Position numbers and translations under genes: made by a program. Shown here one piece after another: positions 60,900 to 64,000 of a stretch of 64,000 nt of DNA; positions within the stretch are counted from its first letter, which is position 1; the number at the start of each line of letters is the position of its first letter. The notes beneath the pieces are model-generated. The model was not told the origin of the DNA. It saw nothing but the letters and a program-made list of their open reading frames with translations, and searched no databases. The stretch comes from Paramarasmius palmivorus (taxonomy: Eukaryota > Basidiomycota > Agaricomycetes > Agaricales > Marasmiaceae), in the NCBI GenBank assembly GCA_037176845.1, contig JAYKXP010000078.1, forward strand, positions 205,802-269,801, written 5' to 3'.

Positions 60900-63800
60900 A
60901 GATCGATCCCTCAAGGCTGCTTGTCGTAAACTACGAATCATCTGCGTTGGAGATTACTGCAGGTGTAGGGTATGGCTGTGAAGATGGATGAACTATCCGA
61001 AGGAAAGATCGTTCTAGGGCTGCCACGTCACGGCATGCATTGAGAGTCGCTGCGAATGCGACTCGTGCCTGAGCCCTTGAGCTGATAGTCAAGTGAAGGA
61101 AGGTGCTGGAGTTGGCTGAAAACAAAGCAATGGAATGTATCACTGTAAGAGGTAGGTTGTCAGCACGATTTCTTAACGCTTTTTGAGTTAACACACATTA
61201 CCTGTCGAAGTGCGATTCCCTGAACTATCACCATCGCTGGAAACTCAAACATCCATACCTGCAAAATGGGAAAGACGACCTATTGAGAGGTACGTAGTTT
61301 CTTCCGATTCCAGCATTGAAGGAATGATGGCCATGACGATGGCTTCTTCGTACCCAGGGACGCTGTAGGATGTAGGTAGCAGTTCAATGTGCTTCCAAAT
61401 AATAGCGAGCTGTTCGGTCACCAGCAGGCGAAGTCCTAATGAGGTCAGTTCGCTGAGTACTGCGAACGAAGAGATATCGATATCAGCTGATGGCTGAAAA
61501 CATGGGAACAGTACCCACCGAGTGTGCTGTCATTTTCCCGTCTTGGTAACAGCAATTCCTACAGAGCGCACGCCTCCCTTCACGCGGACACCCAGCTGGT
61601 GATCTCTGGGCTGAGCTTGCGCCTTGAGATACAAGCTACACGAAATCCTCTGGTGCATCTCGGTATAGAGAATGAAATGGGATACCAGGCTGTTCGCGGG
61701 GTTGACGGTAGCATGCTCTGAGATACTGCCGACGATGAAAGAAGCGGCGAAGATGGCGTTGAAGGTTGGTATTCCAGACTCGTCCATCCTCGAACTCGAG
61801 AAACCGTACGTTTCATAGAGTTTGTGCATCCTGGGCGAACGCATCAGCTACACGTGATACGGTTGATGGAGTTGAATAATGGATTGGGATTGGGAATGGG
61901 CAACGTCGCAGTGAGCGCTGGATATGCCAAAATATGCACTCAGTATCGATAGCCCTAAGAAGATCAAAGATACGTTCGCCGAGCTGGTAGTCGTTGTCAC
62001 TACGAGTCGCTGACCGCGAAAAGGAAGAACTTTTGCCGGTGAATGTTGCGCCCCTGGATGGAAGATACATCGACACCTCCCATCTAAATGAACACCAGCA
62101 ACTCCGGAGCACCTTGGCTTTGGCATAGCCCAACGCTTGGTGCCATATGAACACTAGCAACCGCTGCATTCCAATGGCAAATGTATCCTGTAAGACATCG
62201 CCCATACACCAGTGTTACGAGCTCGATGAGCGCGTAGGTGACTATTCGTCGCTCTAGAACCGAATTAGAGGTTTTTGTTCGAGGAATGGTGCAGGGCCAT
62301 GAAGATGTGGGGGTGTAGAACGTCAGGAAATGTGTAGGGCATTGTGTTGCATGCAGAAGGATTCGGGAATGAAGGTTTTCTGGGCTCGTTAACCTGACTA
62401 AAGGGTTGGGATTCTTCTTTCCCGGCGCTGTCGACGGGAGATATCAGGAAAAACGCGTCAAAAAGGACGAAAAGGAAGATAGCTCACAAGAGTGTACCTC
62501 TGTAGCGCAAGACCACAACCGATACTCTGGACTCTACTCGATCGCTCTGGAGAACAAAAGACCTTCAATTCCAACATTCCGAACAGTAGGAACTCGCTCC
62601 AGACTTGATGGAACACGCGAGGCGAGTTTGGTCGAGGGAAAGGGAGTGGAAAGATAATGGGTGCATGACAGCCAAATGCAGCGGAGGATTGGTAGAGGTG
62701 TTGATACTGTGGCTTTGAGGGGAAGGGAGTGGAGTTGGGATGGTCTGGCGGAATCTTGAGCGAGGGATAGACGAGACTTGTAGCGTTCGGACTGGATCGA
62801 GACGTCAAGTGTGTCCGGCGAGCGGGTTGAGTTTGACCGTCGGAGTGAATGGGATGACGGAGGGCATTGCTGAAGGTACGAGTATCACATTGTAGGTATG
62901 CTTGGGTAGGAAGGCCTAAGGAGGATCTAAGGTATAAGGAATCGTGAATGGAGTAGAATGAAGGACAACGTACTAACTATAGGATTCAGGTAGTTGAGCC
63001 AAAACTTGCAGTCAATTTGATTGAGCTTTCTGGAGACGAGTTAGACTCAAAGACGATGGAAAGAAAATGGCTGAGCGTACAGTTACAGGCTCAAAAACGG
63101 ATGAACATATCGTTGAGCGAGTTGGTCGTTTTGAGGAAGGTTGTCAAATGCCGCCGGCAATTGAACACTTCCACTTTGACCACCACCACTACGATCAGCT
63201 CTCCCATGCGTAGACCTTTCCCAACGGCACCACAGGTATGTATTCCTTAGATTTTCGGGTATCTGGAATACTCAATTTATTTTCCACAGCAGTACCACGC
63301 ATCCCCAACCGTGATATCATTTTGGCTTCTCGCCGGCAAGGTTGATCGAATACAAGGTGCGTTTTATCAGCCTCAACTGGGCTTCAAGCTCATTCCAAGC
63401 TCCCATAGTGGTGATGTTCTCCAGGACATGATCTCGAAGTACCCAACATGCTTGTTGAGCTCACTACCAGCGGCTGGATCCCGAGTTCTAGGTGGCCCAT
63501 ACTCTAGTAAGTATCACCTCCATAGGCCAGACTTGGAAGCTTGAAGCTTGAGATCGAAAGGATCAGGAAGGAAGGTTATCGTCTCGAGGATAGAATGTAA
63601 AGATGACTATCCTTACGCTAACGATGATAGTAAGTGCCTCGGAGAATTGGAGACCGAAAGTATGTGCTTTCTAGTTCCCGTCTATTCGATCTCACCATTC
63701 CATATGTGGTTCAAAAGGTTCAGCGCAAGAGAGGGAAGAAGTACTTTGGTCTCATGGTGCGCAAGAGTTTAAGGATACAGATGTTATCGTACTACTCAAA

Positions 63801-64000
63801 TATAGACGCCGCAACATCGATCGTGGGCGAAATATCGTGTTATAACTAATGGTATCTGGTGCAATACAACACGGTCCCCTCCTAAGCATTCTGCAATATG
63901 TACGATTTCATGACACCTTGTCCTCAGCTAATTCCTATCCATTTATACCTCGATGCTGCAAGAACGCAACAGTCAACCAGTGAGTCGCTACAACGAGACA
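60900..64000. repeat. R module copy 8 (runs off the window)
   Basis: Landmarks GAGAGGTACGTAGTTTCTTCC (~61288), ACAGTACCCACCGAGTGTG (~61508), TATCAGGAAAAACGCGTC (~62443), ATGCCGCCGGCAATTG (~63149) and AAAGTATGTGCTTTC (~63656). Bases 62340-62900 closely match 10-560 of copy 1, so the window begins and ends at nearly the same point of the repeating unit. Minus frame 62808-62458 (116 codons, Pro/Ser-rich) is the longest of the copy. No intact gene. Confidence 0.7.

Overview
The window looks like chromosomal DNA from a basidiomycete fungus, probably an agaricomycete. Three things support this: introns of 46-62 nt with GTATGT/GTRAGT donors and CTNAC-type branch points; intact genes of the membrane family Pfam calls DUF6535, which I know as an agaricomycete expansion; and a tyrosine-recombinase retrotransposon of the Ngaro/DIRS class. 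Coding density is very low. Most of the window is decayed repeat DNA, and only a few long reading frames are credible.

Layout. The window reads as about three imperfect tandem copies of an 18-22 kb unit. Going left to right, a unit is: a DUF6535 gene on the minus strand; a ~2.3 kb 'D' segment behind its 5' end; two 'R' modules of ~4 kb; a ~2.3 kb 'P' segment; then the 3' end of the next DUF6535 gene. The DUF6535 start codons are near 18437 (copy A), 36214 (copy B) and 58731 (copy C). R modules lie at 1-1640, 3200-7600, 7600-9246, 20780-25690, 25690-27560, 38060-44300, 44300-46460 and 60900-64000. P segments lie at 10960-13330 and 30700-32960. D segments lie at 18440-20780 and 58740-60780.

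Copies B (1044 aa) and C (914 aa) are open across all exons I can model. Copy A is a pseudogene: a ~2.3 kb element with terminal inverted repeats sits in its last exon, and the fragment beyond it carries a frameshift. Its body resembles C and its tail resembles B, so A looks like a recombinant.

Other mobile DNA. A Ngaro-like element occupies roughly 48.6-55.5 kb on the minus strand. Its order is ORF1/Gag with zinc knuckles, reverse transcriptase plus RNase H, and a tyrosine recombinase with one 56-nt intron; no methyltransferase is seen. Its ORF1 is interrupted by a 588-bp element with 47-bp inverted repeats and an exact 9-bp target duplication. Removing that element and one duplication copy restores one open frame. 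The 588-bp element is packed with CCCTAA-like motifs and GC-rich palindromes. A third inverted-repeat structure (9247-10860) surrounds a decayed five-exon plus-strand gene.

No rRNA or tRNA gene, CRISPR array or recognised metabolic gene was seen. The most unusual feature is the DUF6535/R-module tandem locus itself, with its mosaic copies. The R, D and P segments show intron-like signals but no family I recognise.
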